Shown in pieces: positions 34,076 through 42,880 of a stretch of 64,000 nucleotides of DNA (positions are counted from its first letter, which is position 1; the number at the start of each line of letters is the position of its first letter). This DNA is from Photorhabdus noenieputensis (lineage in GTDB: Bacteria > Pseudomonadota > Gammaproteobacteria > Enterobacterales > Enterobacteriaceae). A program made the position numbers and the translations under genes. The notes beneath the pieces are model-generated. The model ran no database searches. It worked only from the letters and a program-made list of their open reading frames with translations, and was not told the DNA's origin. The DNA is taken from contig NZ_RCWC01000005.1 of assembly GCF_018448935.1 (NCBI RefSeq), positions 1 through 64,000 of the forward strand. Reading direction: 5' to 3'.

Positions 34076-34295
34076 ATGAGTAAATTCTTACCATTTACAT
34101 TACCTAGAATTGATGAGATCATTAATTCACTTAAAACGGATTGGATAACTACAGCTCATAAAGCAAAAGATTTGAACAAAACTCTGTTCAACATTTGAAC
34201 TATAATGTTGAAACAATTACTACAAATTTAGCAACTGCTGGACTACATTTAACTCTGGAAACAATCGGTATCTAAGAAGCTGGATAACTACTTAA
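34076..34295 (+). pseudogene. Decayed aminotransferase fragment
   Basis: The start reads MSKFLPFTLPRIDEIINSLK then DWITTAHKA, matching MNNKFLPFALPEIGQSEIDE and SLKTGWITTGPKA of the aminotransferase at 22886. After a frameshift and stop, NVETITTNLATAGLHLTLETIGI matches DVEAISVNSATAGLHLALEAIGI. Only the first 70 or so codons remain. It lies just after the GT2 gene, upstream of the second initiating transferase, the same relative slot as the intact gene in locus 1. Confidence 0.88.
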
Positions 34296-34730
34296 CCAGC
34301 TGAATTTACACCCGGCGTTTACAGACGCTACTGAGTATTGATTTTCTAAACATGTCGGTTCTGAATTCAGAAATGGCCGTCATTTTATGAATTATCCCAG
34401 TTTGGTCCCCAAAGAAAAGAGCGGAGCCGTGATAGTATGAATAAGGCGGCCGTTGTCCTGACGAATAAAAATAACCGAATAGCCTGAACATTAGTCAGAA
34501 ACAAAACGAAATACGTAGAATGTCTATTCCCAGTAGTGGTTGATACACTGATAGGTAGGACAAACTCTCTATGAACCTGGCAAATATCTCAGTTTTTCAA
34601 AACGATTGAAATAATTAGGGCAAAGAGTGTGGATAATTATTAGGGCCTTTCTGAAGCCGAATAAATATATGTTTGCGGTTACATTGTCAACAGAAAGAAA
34701 AATCATCACTTGTATTGAATTAGCATCCGT
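34296..34730. other. Gene-free degraded stretch
   Basis: No supportable gene is seen. A 61-codon minus-strand open frame (34306-34491) has a GC content closer to the chromosome than its neighbours and could be part of a decayed insertion, but I recognise no family. The region joins the aminotransferase fossil to the palindromic repeat. Confidence 0.5.
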
Positions 34731-34872
34731 ATATACTCTATGGATTTCAAGATGCTTCGCGATGGCAAGGGAGCGAATCCCCGGGAGCATAGATAACTAT
34801 GTGGCCAGGCTGAACGAATAAAGAGGCAAGAGGCAAGAGGCAAGAGGCAACTTGAAAGATAACGGGTATATA
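34731..34872. repeat. Photorhabdus/Xenorhabdus-type dispersed palindromic element
   Basis: The segment starts TATACTCTATGGATTTCAAG, has a central CGAATCCCCGGGAGCATAGA, and ends CAACTTGAAAGATAACGGGT-ATA. The two ends are imperfect inverted repeats of each other (TATAC..ATTTCAAG and its complement). I recall this sequence as a common non-coding repeat in Photorhabdus and Xenorhabdus intergenic regions. It has no coding capacity and may be a MITE-like element. Confidence 0.75.
34821..34848 (+). repeat. Heptanucleotide tandem repeat (AAGAGGC)4
   Basis: Four perfect copies of AAGAGGC lie within the right arm of the dispersed palindromic element. Confidence 0.95.
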
Positions 34873-35498
34873 CTATTTAGATAACTTTACCTAGTAATAA
34901 TAGATCATCCGAAAAAAATTAAATCTGGTGTAGATTCTTTGAACAATTTTCAACTTACTAACTGAAAAAAACGCATCCCACACTGAAAGTGAGTACACAA
35001 AAGTTAGACGCTACGACGCTACCAAGTATCTAAAACAAATGACCACACCAAATAGAGTCTATACTGATAAGCTCAGATAATTCCATAACAATCGTAAGCT
35101 AGAAAAATAACCACTCAATAACCCCAAATTTATGCTGTTATATTCACCTATTCATTCGCTTAACTTAATAAAATCAAATAGTAACAATTATCTCTGTAGA
35201 AGAAATACATAATCACCTTTATAGCAACTGCTAAAAAGTTCCTCGACATATATCAGAAGGTAGCAAAAATGAAACGATATTAAGCAAAGTCATTTTAGAT
35301 AATGAAATCATTGTCCCACTAATATATCCTTATTACTACAATATAATAAAAATATTATCACTATGAGAGCAAGCAATGCCTAGGGAATAGCATATAATTT
35401 AATCTACATTCGTTCAATTCTAAATATCTATATATCTCTTAATTACTTATTCTCCAATTCCCCTGAGATAAAAAAACATTTATTAATATCTAGTAAAT
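34873..35498. other. AT-rich stretch without a gene
   Basis: I see no open frame with family resemblance, no tRNA and no clear terminator here. It probably contains decayed locus 2 sequence and the promoter or leader of the downstream sugar transferase gene. Confidence 0.5.
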
Positions 35499-36098
35499 AT
35501 GAAAAAATCACAAATTTTCCTCAAAAGAATATTTGATCTTATACTATCAATATCAATTATTTTGATTATACTTCCTATAATACTTATAAGCTGGTTTATT
35601 TCTACTATTGAAACACGATCCAATGGTTTTTTCCTACAAAAAAGAGTAGGGCAAAATGGGAAAATATTTTCAGTTATTAAAATAAAAACAATGCGACCAG
35701 TTATTAAAAACGAAAATAGATCGTCAATCACTTCAGAGAATAGTCAATTGATTACTAAAAGTGGTAATTTTTTCAGAAAATACAAAATCGACGAACTACC
35801 TCAATTAATTAATGTGATAATTGGTGATATGAGTTTTGTTGGGCCTCGACCTGACGTTCCCGGATATGCAGATAAGTTAATCGGCGATGATAGAATCATT
35901 CTTAAATTAAAGCCGGGAATAACAGGTCCTGCATCAATAAAATATAAGAATGAAGAGACTTTACTAAAAGAAAAGTCTAATCCTAAAGAATATAATGATC
36001 TCATTATCTGGCCTGATAAAGTCAATATTAATAAGGAATATTACCTAAAATATTCCTTCCTTAAAGACATCAAGTATATTATACATACATTAAAATAA
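35499..36098 (+). CDS. Initiating sugar-1-phosphate transferase, locus 2
   Basis: This 199-residue monotopic phosphoglycosyltransferase has an N-terminal hydrophobic segment (LILSISIILIILPIILISWF), FFLQKRVGQNGKIF, KIKTMRP, FRKYKIDELPQLINVIIGDM with the catalytic Asp-Glu, SFVGPRPDVPGY and LKPGITGPASIKY. It is clearly related to the locus 1 protein at 24044 but divergent. It should start the locus 2 repeat unit on undecaprenyl phosphate. It precedes an aminotransferase by 4 bp and a wbpM copy further on, so its donor is probably a 4-amino-4,6-dideoxy or related HexNAc. Confidence 0.87.
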   Translation: MKKSQIFLKRIFDLILSISIILIILPIILISWFISTIETRSNGFFLQKRVGQNGKIFSVIKIKTMRPVIKNENRSSITSENSQLITKSGNFFRKYKIDELPQLINVIIGDMSFVGPRPDVPGYADKLIGDDRIILKLKPGITGPASIKYKNEETLLKEKSNPKEYNDLIIWPDKVNINKEYYLKYSFLKDIKYIIHTLK

Positions 36099-36102
36099 AG
36101 AG

Positions 36103-37287
36103 ATGAAAATGTTAAATACACATTTTTCCCCTTGGCCATCTTTTACAAATGAAGAGGCTAAAGCAGTTGAAAAAATCTTACTTTCTAATAAAGTTAATTA
36201 TTGGACTGGAAATGAATGTAAGACTTTTGAGAAAGAATTCGCAGAATTCACTAAGTCAAAATACGCGATTGCTCTTGCTAATGGAACAGTTGCCATAGAC
36301 ATTGCACTATACGCATTGAATATTGGTGTCGGTGATGATGTATTAGTCACTTCTAGGACATTTTTAGCTTCAGCATCATGTATTGTCAACGCTGGAGCCA
36401 ATCCTATATTCGCTGATGTTGATCTAAATAGCCAAAATGTCACCTCTAGTACTCTTAATGATGCTTTAACACCAAAAACTAAAGCTATAATAGTTGTACA
36501 TTTATCAGGAATGCCAGCAGACATGGATGAAATCATGAATTTTGCCAATCAACATAATCTTTTTATTATTGAAGATTGTGCACAAGCTCACGGTGCGAAA
36601 TATAAAGGCCGTTCAGTAGGTACTTTTGGTCATATTGGTGCATGGTCCTTTTGCCAAGATAAAATTATGTCAACAGGTGGTGAAGGAGGCATGGTAACAA
36701 CAAATGATTTTAATCTTTGGTCTAGAATGTGGAGCTATAAAGATCACGGAAAAAATTTTGATGTAGTAAATAATCAAGAGAGTAAATCAGGTTTTAGATG
36801 GTTGCATGAGAGTTTTGGCACCAATTGGCGTCTTACAGAAATGCAAGCAGCTATCGGACGTATTCAATTAAAAAGATTACCAGAATGGATTAGAATACGT
36901 TCTGAAAACTCAAAAATACTCACTAATATATTAAAAAAATTCGACTGTATTAGAATTCCTATTGTTCCTGACTATGTACAACATGCTTGGTATAAGTATT
37001 ATGCATTCATTAAACCTGACTTGTTATCAAAAGATTGGACGCGAGATCGCATAATTGAAGAGCTTGGTAAATTGGGTGTTCCTTGTTATCAAGGTAGCTG
37101 TTCTGAAGTATATTTAGAAAAAGCATTTGATAATACAGCTTGGCGTCCCAAAGTTCGATTAAAGAATGCAAAAGAACTTGGTGAAACAAGCTTGATGTTT
37201 CTGGTGCACCCAACATTAACTATAAAAGAAATGAAATTAATGGGCAAATTTATATGTCAAGTATTAAATAATGCACAAATAAAATAA
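36103..37287 (+). CDS. DegT/DnrJ family sugar aminotransferase, locus 2
   Basis: This 394-residue PLP enzyme has the cofactor lysine Lys187 in WSFCQDKIMSTGGEGG, the ring-contact aspartate in IIEDCAQAHGAKY (155-167), and ALANGTVAIDIAL for phosphate binding. It differs from the locus 1 aminotransferase in having the SFCQDK-STGGEGG active-site form, seen in enzymes acting on 4-keto-6-deoxy sugars. Together with the WbpM copy downstream it would aminate the 4-keto intermediate. It follows the sugar transferase by 4 bp. The stereochemistry of its product is unknown. Confidence 0.85.
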   Translation: MKMLNTHFSPWPSFTNEEAKAVEKILLSNKVNYWTGNECKTFEKEFAEFTKSKYAIALANGTVAIDIALYALNIGVGDDVLVTSRTFLASASCIVNAGANPIFADVDLNSQNVTSSTLNDALTPKTKAIIVVHLSGMPADMDEIMNFANQHNLFIIEDCAQAHGAKYKGRSVGTFGHIGAWSFCQDKIMSTGGEGGMVTTNDFNLWSRMWSYKDHGKNFDVVNNQESKSGFRWLHESFGTNWRLTEMQAAIGRIQLKRLPEWIRIRSENSKILTNILKKFDCIRIPIVPDYVQHAWYKYYAFIKPDLLSKDWTRDRIIEELGKLGVPCYQGSCSEVYLEKAFDNTAWRPKVRLKNAKELGETSLMFLVHPTLTIKEMKLMGKFICQVLNNAQIK

Positions 37288-37612
37288 CATCTTATTTTTA
37301 CCTTAAAATTCAATTATAAAACTAAATTAATTAAATCTCTTTAGTGATCTTGAACTATATTAATAAGGCACCAAAGAGATTATTATATGAATTTGCTTTA
37401 ATAAATACTAACCTATCATTATGCCTCAATTTACAATCTACTCTGTATATTTTCTGCTAATTAAATGAATCCAGAGATATTTAATTAGAAATTTTATAAA
37501 TCTATATAATAAATATACTATTATAATATTGGCTATACATATTTTGAGATTTTAATATTCTTATCGGAAGAATTTCTTACTTATTAAAATGGTATTTAAG
37601 TAATCAAAAATC
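37288..37612. other. AT-rich spacer with a long inverted repeat
   Basis: No gene is seen in this 325 bp gap. A 13 bp inverted repeat (AATCTCTTTAGTG at 37334-37346 and CACCAAAGAGATT at 37369-37381, one G-T type mismatch) could form a hairpin with a 22 nt loop, but no U run follows. The promoter of the second wbpM may lie here. Confidence 0.5.
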
Positions 37613-39493
37613 ATGAATAAAAAAACAATTCTTAATAGAAACAAAGACAGGTTAATAAAAACTATAATCCTTCTAACAGTTGATATATTGATGATCATTA
37701 CCTCATATTGGCTCAGTATGTGGTTACGTTTAGACAGAGAAATCCCAATTCATAGCTTGAATCATTGGCTGGCGATCATATTCACAATACCTTGTACTCT
37801 ATTTATCTTCTCAAAAACTGGCTTTTATAGATCTATAATAAAGTACGTCAATATGAGTATATTAAAATGGGCTATTATTGGTTCATTTCTATCTTCTCTA
37901 TTATTATCAGCTATCTCTTTATATCAACAGGCATTTCTACCCAGAACTGTACCAATTATCTATTTTTCTTTTCTGATTATATCACTCTGCGGCACTAGAT
38001 TCTTATACAGAACGTTGCGCAATCTATTAAAAAATAAAGGCGACGCGGTGATTATATATGGGGCAGGAGAATCTGGCCGGCAACTTTTACCCATATTAAG
38101 AGAGCATAGAGAATTTAATCCCATTGCTTTCATTGATGATAACTCTAAATTACACAATTTATCTATTCATGGAGTTTGTGTATTTCCTCCAGAAAAAGTA
38201 ACATCTTTAATAGAGAAATATCATATAAAGAAAATATTATTGGCAATACCTAGCGCACCAATATCTAATAGAAAGAAGATACTTGAAAAACTACAAACAG
38301 AACATTGTGAAATCCTCACCATCCCAAGTTTTAATGATCTAGTTGAAGGAAAAGCCCAAATAAATTCACTGAAACGCGTTTCTATTAATGATCTACTTGG
38401 TAGAGAACAAATTAATCCATTACAAGATTTACTAAGTAAGAATATTAAAAATAAAAATATTCTCGTTACAGGTGCCGGTGGCTCAATAGGTTCAGAGTTA
38501 TGCAGACAAATTATCAATCAGTCTCCCTCTAAGATGGTATTATTTGAGTTAACCGAATACTGCCTTTATTTAATAGAAAAAGAGTTACAAAAAATAAATT
38601 CAGAAAATAACTTGAATATAACCATTATTCCAATTTTAGGTGATATAAAAGACTCAGATAAGATAAATAAAACAATAAATAGATTCAATATTAATACAAT
38701 ATACCATGCCGCTGCATATAAACATGTCCCTCTTGTAGAAATGAATACAATAGAAGGTGTGAATAATAATATTTTTGGGACCCTTTCACTTGTCAAAGCA
38801 GCAATTAATCAAAAAGTTGATAAATTCGTATTAATCTCTACAGATAAAGCTGTCCGCCCTACAAATATAATGGGGGCAACTAAAAGATTTGCGGAACTTA
38901 TATTGCAAGCTTTTTCCAAAGAAAACATCCATACAAAATTCTCAATGGTTCGTTTTGGCAACGTCCTGGGTTCATCCGGTTCCGTTGTCCCCCTGTTCGA
39001 GAAACAGATAAAAAGTGGTGGACCGATAACCCTCACCCATAAAGACATTACCCGTTACTTCATGACAATCCCAGAAGCCGCCCAATTAGTCATCCAGGCA
39101 GGGGCATTGGGCAATAATGGCGATGTTTTTGTTCTGGATATGGGAGAATCAGTAAAAATTTATGATCTCGCCCGGAAAATGATCCATCTTTCCGGCCTGA
39201 CAGTGAAAGATGAAACCAACCCTCATGGTGATATCGAAATCAAAATTACCGGATTAAGACCCGGTGAAAAACTTTACGAAGAGCTCCTAATTGGTGATAA
39301 CGTTTCTGGCACCAATCACCCAAGAATCATGACAGCCAATGAAGTTTTTCTCACTTGGGATAAATTAAATCCGTTATTAAATGACTTAAAAACATCTTGT
39401 GAAAATTACGATTTTGAAAATATTAGGAAACTCCTGATCAATGCTCCTATTGATTTTCATCCTAAAGATTATATTTACGATCTTCTAAAATAA
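37613..39493 (+). CDS. wbpM: WbpM-like UDP-GlcNAc 4,6-dehydratase (copy 2)
   Basis: This 626-residue paralogue of the protein at 24662 has the same domain order: four TM segments, a CoA-binding-like domain, then an SDR domain with GAGGSIGSELCRQI and DKAVRPTNIMGATKR (Met in place of the catalytic Tyr). The two proteins differ by scattered substitutions in the first two thirds and are almost identical in the last 180 residues, where the DNA is also nearly identical. It would supply UDP-4-keto-6-deoxy-GlcNAc for locus 2, or be redundant with copy 1. It stands apart from its neighbours by more than 300 bp on both sides. Confidence 0.93.
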   Translation: MNKKTILNRNKDRLIKTIILLTVDILMIITSYWLSMWLRLDREIPIHSLNHWLAIIFTIPCTLFIFSKTGFYRSIIKYVNMSILKWAIIGSFLSSLLLSAISLYQQAFLPRTVPIIYFSFLIISLCGTRFLYRTLRNLLKNKGDAVIIYGAGESGRQLLPILREHREFNPIAFIDDNSKLHNLSIHGVCVFPPEKVTSLIEKYHIKKILLAIPSAPISNRKKILEKLQTEHCEILTIPSFNDLVEGKAQINSLKRVSINDLLGREQINPLQDLLSKNIKNKNILVTGAGGSIGSELCRQIINQSPSKMVLFELTEYCLYLIEKELQKINSENNLNITIIPILGDIKDSDKINKTINRFNINTIYHAAAYKHVPLVEMNTIEGVNNNIFGTLSLVKAAINQKVDKFVLISTDKAVRPTNIMGATKRFAELILQAFSKENIHTKFSMVRFGNVLGSSGSVVPLFEKQIKSGGPITLTHKDITRYFMTIPEAAQLVIQAGALGNNGDVFVLDMGESVKIYDLARKMIHLSGLTVKDETNPHGDIEIKITGLRPGEKLYEELLIGDNVSGTNHPRIMTANEVFLTWDKLNPLLNDLKTSCENYDFENIRKLLINAPIDFHPKDYIYDLLK

Positions 39494-39599
39494 TACCCAT
39501 AATATTATAGATAAATTTGGAGATTATTATATAATACAGAGAACATCGGCTCGGAACATATATTTCAACGAACGCCGATCAACATCAACCATATATATG

Positions 39600-39915
39600 T
39601 ACATTTTTTATATTCCTCTCATTTATTAATATACCTGTGTTTTTATAAGAATAAGATAAAAAATAAAGTATATATAGATTTGTTAAAATTATATGGATTA
39701 ATATTATCACTATCTATTTTTCTATCTTTTAATAGAGAAATAGCTCTCAGGAGCTATATTATGTTACAATATATAGTTCCTATTATATATCTTCATACAT
39801 AAAACAAAAATTAATATTCAGTATGTTATTCGCTAGCTATACGTTGTTATATTTTTATTACTTATTAAATCGCTATTGGTTCACCGATCAATTCTTAGGA
39901 AATATTACTTCATAA
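39600..39915 (+). pseudogene. Remnant of a membrane protein gene (Wzy-like?)
   Basis: Two short frames in different phases read as membrane-protein fragments. The first is LKLYGLILSLSIFLSFNREI continuing to IMLQYIVPIIYLH. The second is KQKLIFSMLFASYTLLYFYY followed by LLNRYWFTDQFLG, ending just before tagD. A frameshift separates them. Hydrophobicity and location within an O-antigen locus suggest the end of a decayed polymerase or other multispanning protein, but no conserved motif proves it. Confidence 0.45.
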
Positions 39916-39924
39916 GGAAAAACC

Positions 39925-40395
39925 ATGAAAAAAGTTATAACGTATGGAACATTTGATCTTTTTCATGTAGGACATATTCGTCTTTTGAAACGGCTAAAAG
40001 CCCTTGGAAATTATTTAATCGTTGTAATTTCTACTGATGATTTTAATCAACTTAAAGGAAAAAAATCATTTTTTTCCTATGAAGAGCGTAAAGAAATAAT
40101 TGAATCCTGTAAGTACGTTGATATGGTTCTTCCCGAAAATACTTGGGAGCAAAAAAGAGTAGATATCATTAGCAATAAAGTAGATATACTTGGAATGGGA
40201 GATGATTGGAGAGGTCACTTTGATGACTTAAATGATATATGCGAAGTTATCTATTTAGAACGAACTAAAGATATTTCAACAACTCAGATTAAAAATGAAT
40301 TATCATTTATTACACCACAAAAGCTACAAGAGCTTGAAGAGTCAGTTAGCAATGTCTTTGATATCGTAAAAGCAATATCTGGAGCTAATAAATAA
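39925..40395 (+). CDS. tagD: Glycerol-3-phosphate cytidylyltransferase (TagD family)
   Basis: This 156-residue cytidylyltransferase makes CDP-glycerol from CTP and glycerol 3-phosphate. The nucleotidyltransferase motif YGTFDLFHVGH includes HVGH at 14-17, and the RTKDISTT signature is at 113-120 (family RTxGISTT). It is about 25 residues longer than Bacillus TagD, the extra part being a helical C-terminal tail. It has an AAGGA site. It pairs functionally with the TagF-like transferase at 29865 in the same locus. The next reading frame starts immediately after its stop codon. Confidence 0.92.
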   Translation: MKKVITYGTFDLFHVGHIRLLKRLKALGNYLIVVISTDDFNQLKGKKSFFSYEERKEIIESCKYVDMVLPENTWEQKRVDIISNKVDILGMGDDWRGHFDDLNDICEVIYLERTKDISTTQIKNELSFITPQKLQELEESVSNVFDIVKAISGANK

Positions 40396-41010
40396 ATGTT
40401 AGGACCAAAAGTAATTACATGTACTGGTTATGGTGATACAGGCTCAAGTGTTGTTTCAGATTTACTAAAAGAATTTTCTAATATTCACTCATTTGGAAAT
40501 TTTGAATTCGGATTTTTGCAAGATCCTCATGGGATTAGAGATCTAGATTATGGTATTGTCCAAAACAATAATCGTTTAACTACAAATTATCATATCAATA
40601 ATTATTTATATAAAATATGTGAATTTCTTGAGTAAAAGTAATGTTTATTCACATGAACACTTTTTCAATAATAGATTTAAAGAAATTACAAAAGAATATT
40701 TAAAAAATATTATTGATGTAAAGTGGCATGGATTTTGGCATCAAGATATCATTGATGAAAAACCTTTTGGAAAATTTATATATTATCTTGAAAGATTCTA
40801 CCAGAAAAAAATTCTGAGAATAAATGGAGGTGGTGCAAGAATCTACAGTAAAATTTTTAACAAGAATATGTATTACTCTTATCCAAGAGAAAATTTTTAT
40901 ATTGAAACCCGCAAGTATTTGAGAAATTTAATCAATGCATCGAATTACAATTCGAAAGAATATGCAGCATTTGATCAACTTATCCCACCGAATAATACTA
41001 ATCAATGGAG
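40396..41010 (+). pseudogene. Broken sulfotransferase-like P-loop protein gene
   Basis: The frame opens with VITCTGYGDTGSSVVSDLLK, a P-loop-like motif as in sulfotransferase-related proteins of polysaccharide loci, and continues with GDYG-like and LTTNYHINNY text. It stops at 40635. The same protein continues in another frame from about 40620 (SNVYSHEHFFNNRFKEITKE) to AAFDQLIPPNNTNQ, where similarity ends. A frameshift near 40620 and loss of the 3' half make it non-functional. The family assignment is from the motif only. Confidence 0.6.
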
Positions 41011-41232
41011 GATTCGACTAATAAGTACAATTTTTCAGAAGGGTGGTTATTGCTTTAATATATTATCTAAAATCACAGGCAAAGAATTTTCTACTAGCAG
41101 CATTCGTGTTAGAAAATTCTGTGCTCGCACACATTCAAATCAGACTTCATTGAAAAAACTGGCTTCAAAGCTCCCGTTTCTTTAGAACAAGGCATTAATA
41201 ACACTGTTCAGTCTGAGTTTAAGCACCTATAG
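41011..41232 (+). pseudogene. 3' remnant of an NAD-dependent sugar epimerase gene
   Basis: The segment reads WRIRLISTIFQKGGYCFNIL, then SKITGKEF and SSIRVRKFCARTHSN. After a frameshift, FIEKTGFKAPVSLEQGINNT continues and leads to a stop at 41230-41232. The RVRKFCA and TGF-P-SLEQGI motifs are typical of the C-terminal end of NAD-dependent epimerase/dehydratase proteins in O-antigen loci. It is joined in frame to the preceding sulfotransferase-like fragment, forming a composite open frame to 41185 that is an artefact of decay. Confidence 0.65.
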
Positions 41233-41253
41233 ATTTATTATGCGGGATAACAA

Positions 41254-42282
41254 ATGCCAACCCTAATCACCGGCGGAGCCGGCTATATCGGTTCACACAC
41301 AGTATTAGCACTTCTGGAAAGAGGAGCAGATGTTGTTGTTATTGATAACCTATGTAACTCATCACCAGAATCTCTTCGTAGAGTTGAAAAACTTACTGGC
41401 AAATCCGTGAAATTCTATCAAGGCGATGTACTTGATCTAAATTTACTTAATACAGTTTTCCAAGAAAACAAAATAGAATCTGTAATTCATTTTGCTGGAT
41501 TAAAAGCGGTTGGCGAATCTACCAGAAAGCCACTTGAATATTATCAGAACAATGTTACTGGCACTCTAGTTCTGTTACAGGCTATGCGCGCTAATGGTGT
41601 ACATCAACTAATTTTCAGTTCATCGGCGACAGTCTACGGTAATCCTGAATTTGTACCACTTACTGAAAATGCTAAAGTAGGCGGCACCACCAACCCTTAT
41701 GGCACATCAAAACTGATGGTAGAGCAAATTCTAAAAGATTTTGCCGCAGCCGAGCCAAGTTTCAAAATTACCAGTCTAAGATATTTCAACCCTGTTGGTG
41801 CACACTCATCAGGTATGATTGGTGAAGACCCTAACGGTATTCCTAACAACCTGTTACCTTATATCACTCAGGTTGCTATTGGCCGTCTGGAATGTTTATC
41901 AGTGTATGGCAATGATTATCCAACTAAAGACGGTACCGGTGTTCGTGATTATATTCACGTAATGGATTTAGCTGAAGGCCATATTGCCGCCATTGATTAT
42001 CTGAATAAACAGCAATCCTATGAAGTTTTTAATTTAGGAACCGGTGCTGGTTATTCTGTACTTGAACTACTTCATGCTTTTGAAAAGGCATCAGGTAAAG
42101 ATATTCCGTACAAAATTACAGATAGACGTTCTGGGGATATTGCCGAGTGTTGGTCTGATCCATCCAGAGCTTTCGATATCCTTGGCTGGCAAGCGACACG
42201 CAATATTGACGATATGATGCGTGATAGTTGGAATTGGCAAAAGAGTAACCCTCATGGTTTTCGCTCAGGGAAAGAACGTTAA
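41254..42282 (+). CDS. galE: UDP-glucose 4-epimerase GalE
   Basis: This 342-residue SDR epimerase has TLITGGAGYIGSHTVL at the N-terminus, SSSATVYG and the catalytic YGTSK (Tyr-x3-Lys), and conserved SLRYFNPVGAH and DGTGVRDYIHVMDLA segments. It interconverts UDP-Glc and UDP-Gal, or UDP-GlcNAc and UDP-GalNAc, if the binding pocket allows. The length is close to E. coli GalE (338). It lies at the right end of locus 2, intact, after the mosaic pseudogene. It may serve either O-antigen or general galactose metabolism; no other gal genes are present. Confidence 0.95.
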   Translation: MPTLITGGAGYIGSHTVLALLERGADVVVIDNLCNSSPESLRRVEKLTGKSVKFYQGDVLDLNLLNTVFQENKIESVIHFAGLKAVGESTRKPLEYYQNNVTGTLVLLQAMRANGVHQLIFSSSATVYGNPEFVPLTENAKVGGTTNPYGTSKLMVEQILKDFAAAEPSFKITSLRYFNPVGAHSSGMIGEDPNGIPNNLLPYITQVAIGRLECLSVYGNDYPTKDGTGVRDYIHVMDLAEGHIAAIDYLNKQQSYEVFNLGTGAGYSVLELLHAFEKASGKDIPYKITDRRSGDIAECWSDPSRAFDILGWQATRNIDDMMRDSWNWQKSNPHGFRSGKER

Positions 42283-42359
42283 AAACCTTTTTACGATTGA
42301 TTTAGCAACCTCTCGGTTACTCGCAATCCTAGCCAAGACAGCAAACAATTATAAATAAG

Positions 42360-42664
42360 CTGACAGATATTCTGCCGTTAACAATCAGTGCCGTCATTGC
42401 TGGCACCAAAGACTGGGAAGAAATTGAAGACTTTGGTGTTGAGGATTGTTAGAGCAATACAGTGAATTTGAGCAGGATATTCCAACTCATAAAACCATAG
42501 CCATATGGTTGTATCAATACCAAGCAGTCTCAAAAGTATTTCATTAAATGGATGAATATTTGCCGTGAACTGACGAAAAGCTCAAGGGGTGCCACCGATG
42601 GAAAAACCGTCAGGCGCTCCCAATTCAGTGCGGTCACTCAGGGAAATGGCTATCTTGGATAAAA
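42360..42664 (+). pseudogene. ISAs1/H-repeat transposase remnant
   Basis: Fragments in shifting frames read TDILPLTISAVIAGTKDWEE then IEDFG, YFIKWMNICRELTKSS, and ATDGKTVRRS with AVTQGNGYLG. These match the conserved N-terminal and DGK blocks of ISAs1/H-repeat transposases (LTDIL-L-V-AVI-GA-W-IEDFG; AIDGKT-R-S). At least two frameshifts and a stop destroy the gene. H-repeat relics are frequent beside O-antigen and Rhs loci. Confidence 0.85.
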
Positions 42665-42880
42665 TATATTTCAGTGAATGTACTGAATAACACTAAAATA
42701 TTTAAGGAGAATATTGAAATGAAAGCAACGCTAAGTACAGCCTATCTACCTGAAATTCTTGCTAAGCAGGTCCTTACGTAATCCTTTTTTATAATACCAT
42801 CATTAAAAAATAATGTATCACTAGATCTTAGTAATTTACTATAAAAGTATTATCAAAATAATTAATCTATTGGTCATTTT

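Noticed and set aside
34306-34491. 61-codon minus-strand frame as a transposase piece
   Set aside because: No transposase motif could be recognised, so only its presence in the degraded stretch is noted.
40619-41185. 188-codon frame as a real gene
   Set aside because: Its two halves match different protein families in the middle of their sequences. It is a composite of two decayed genes.
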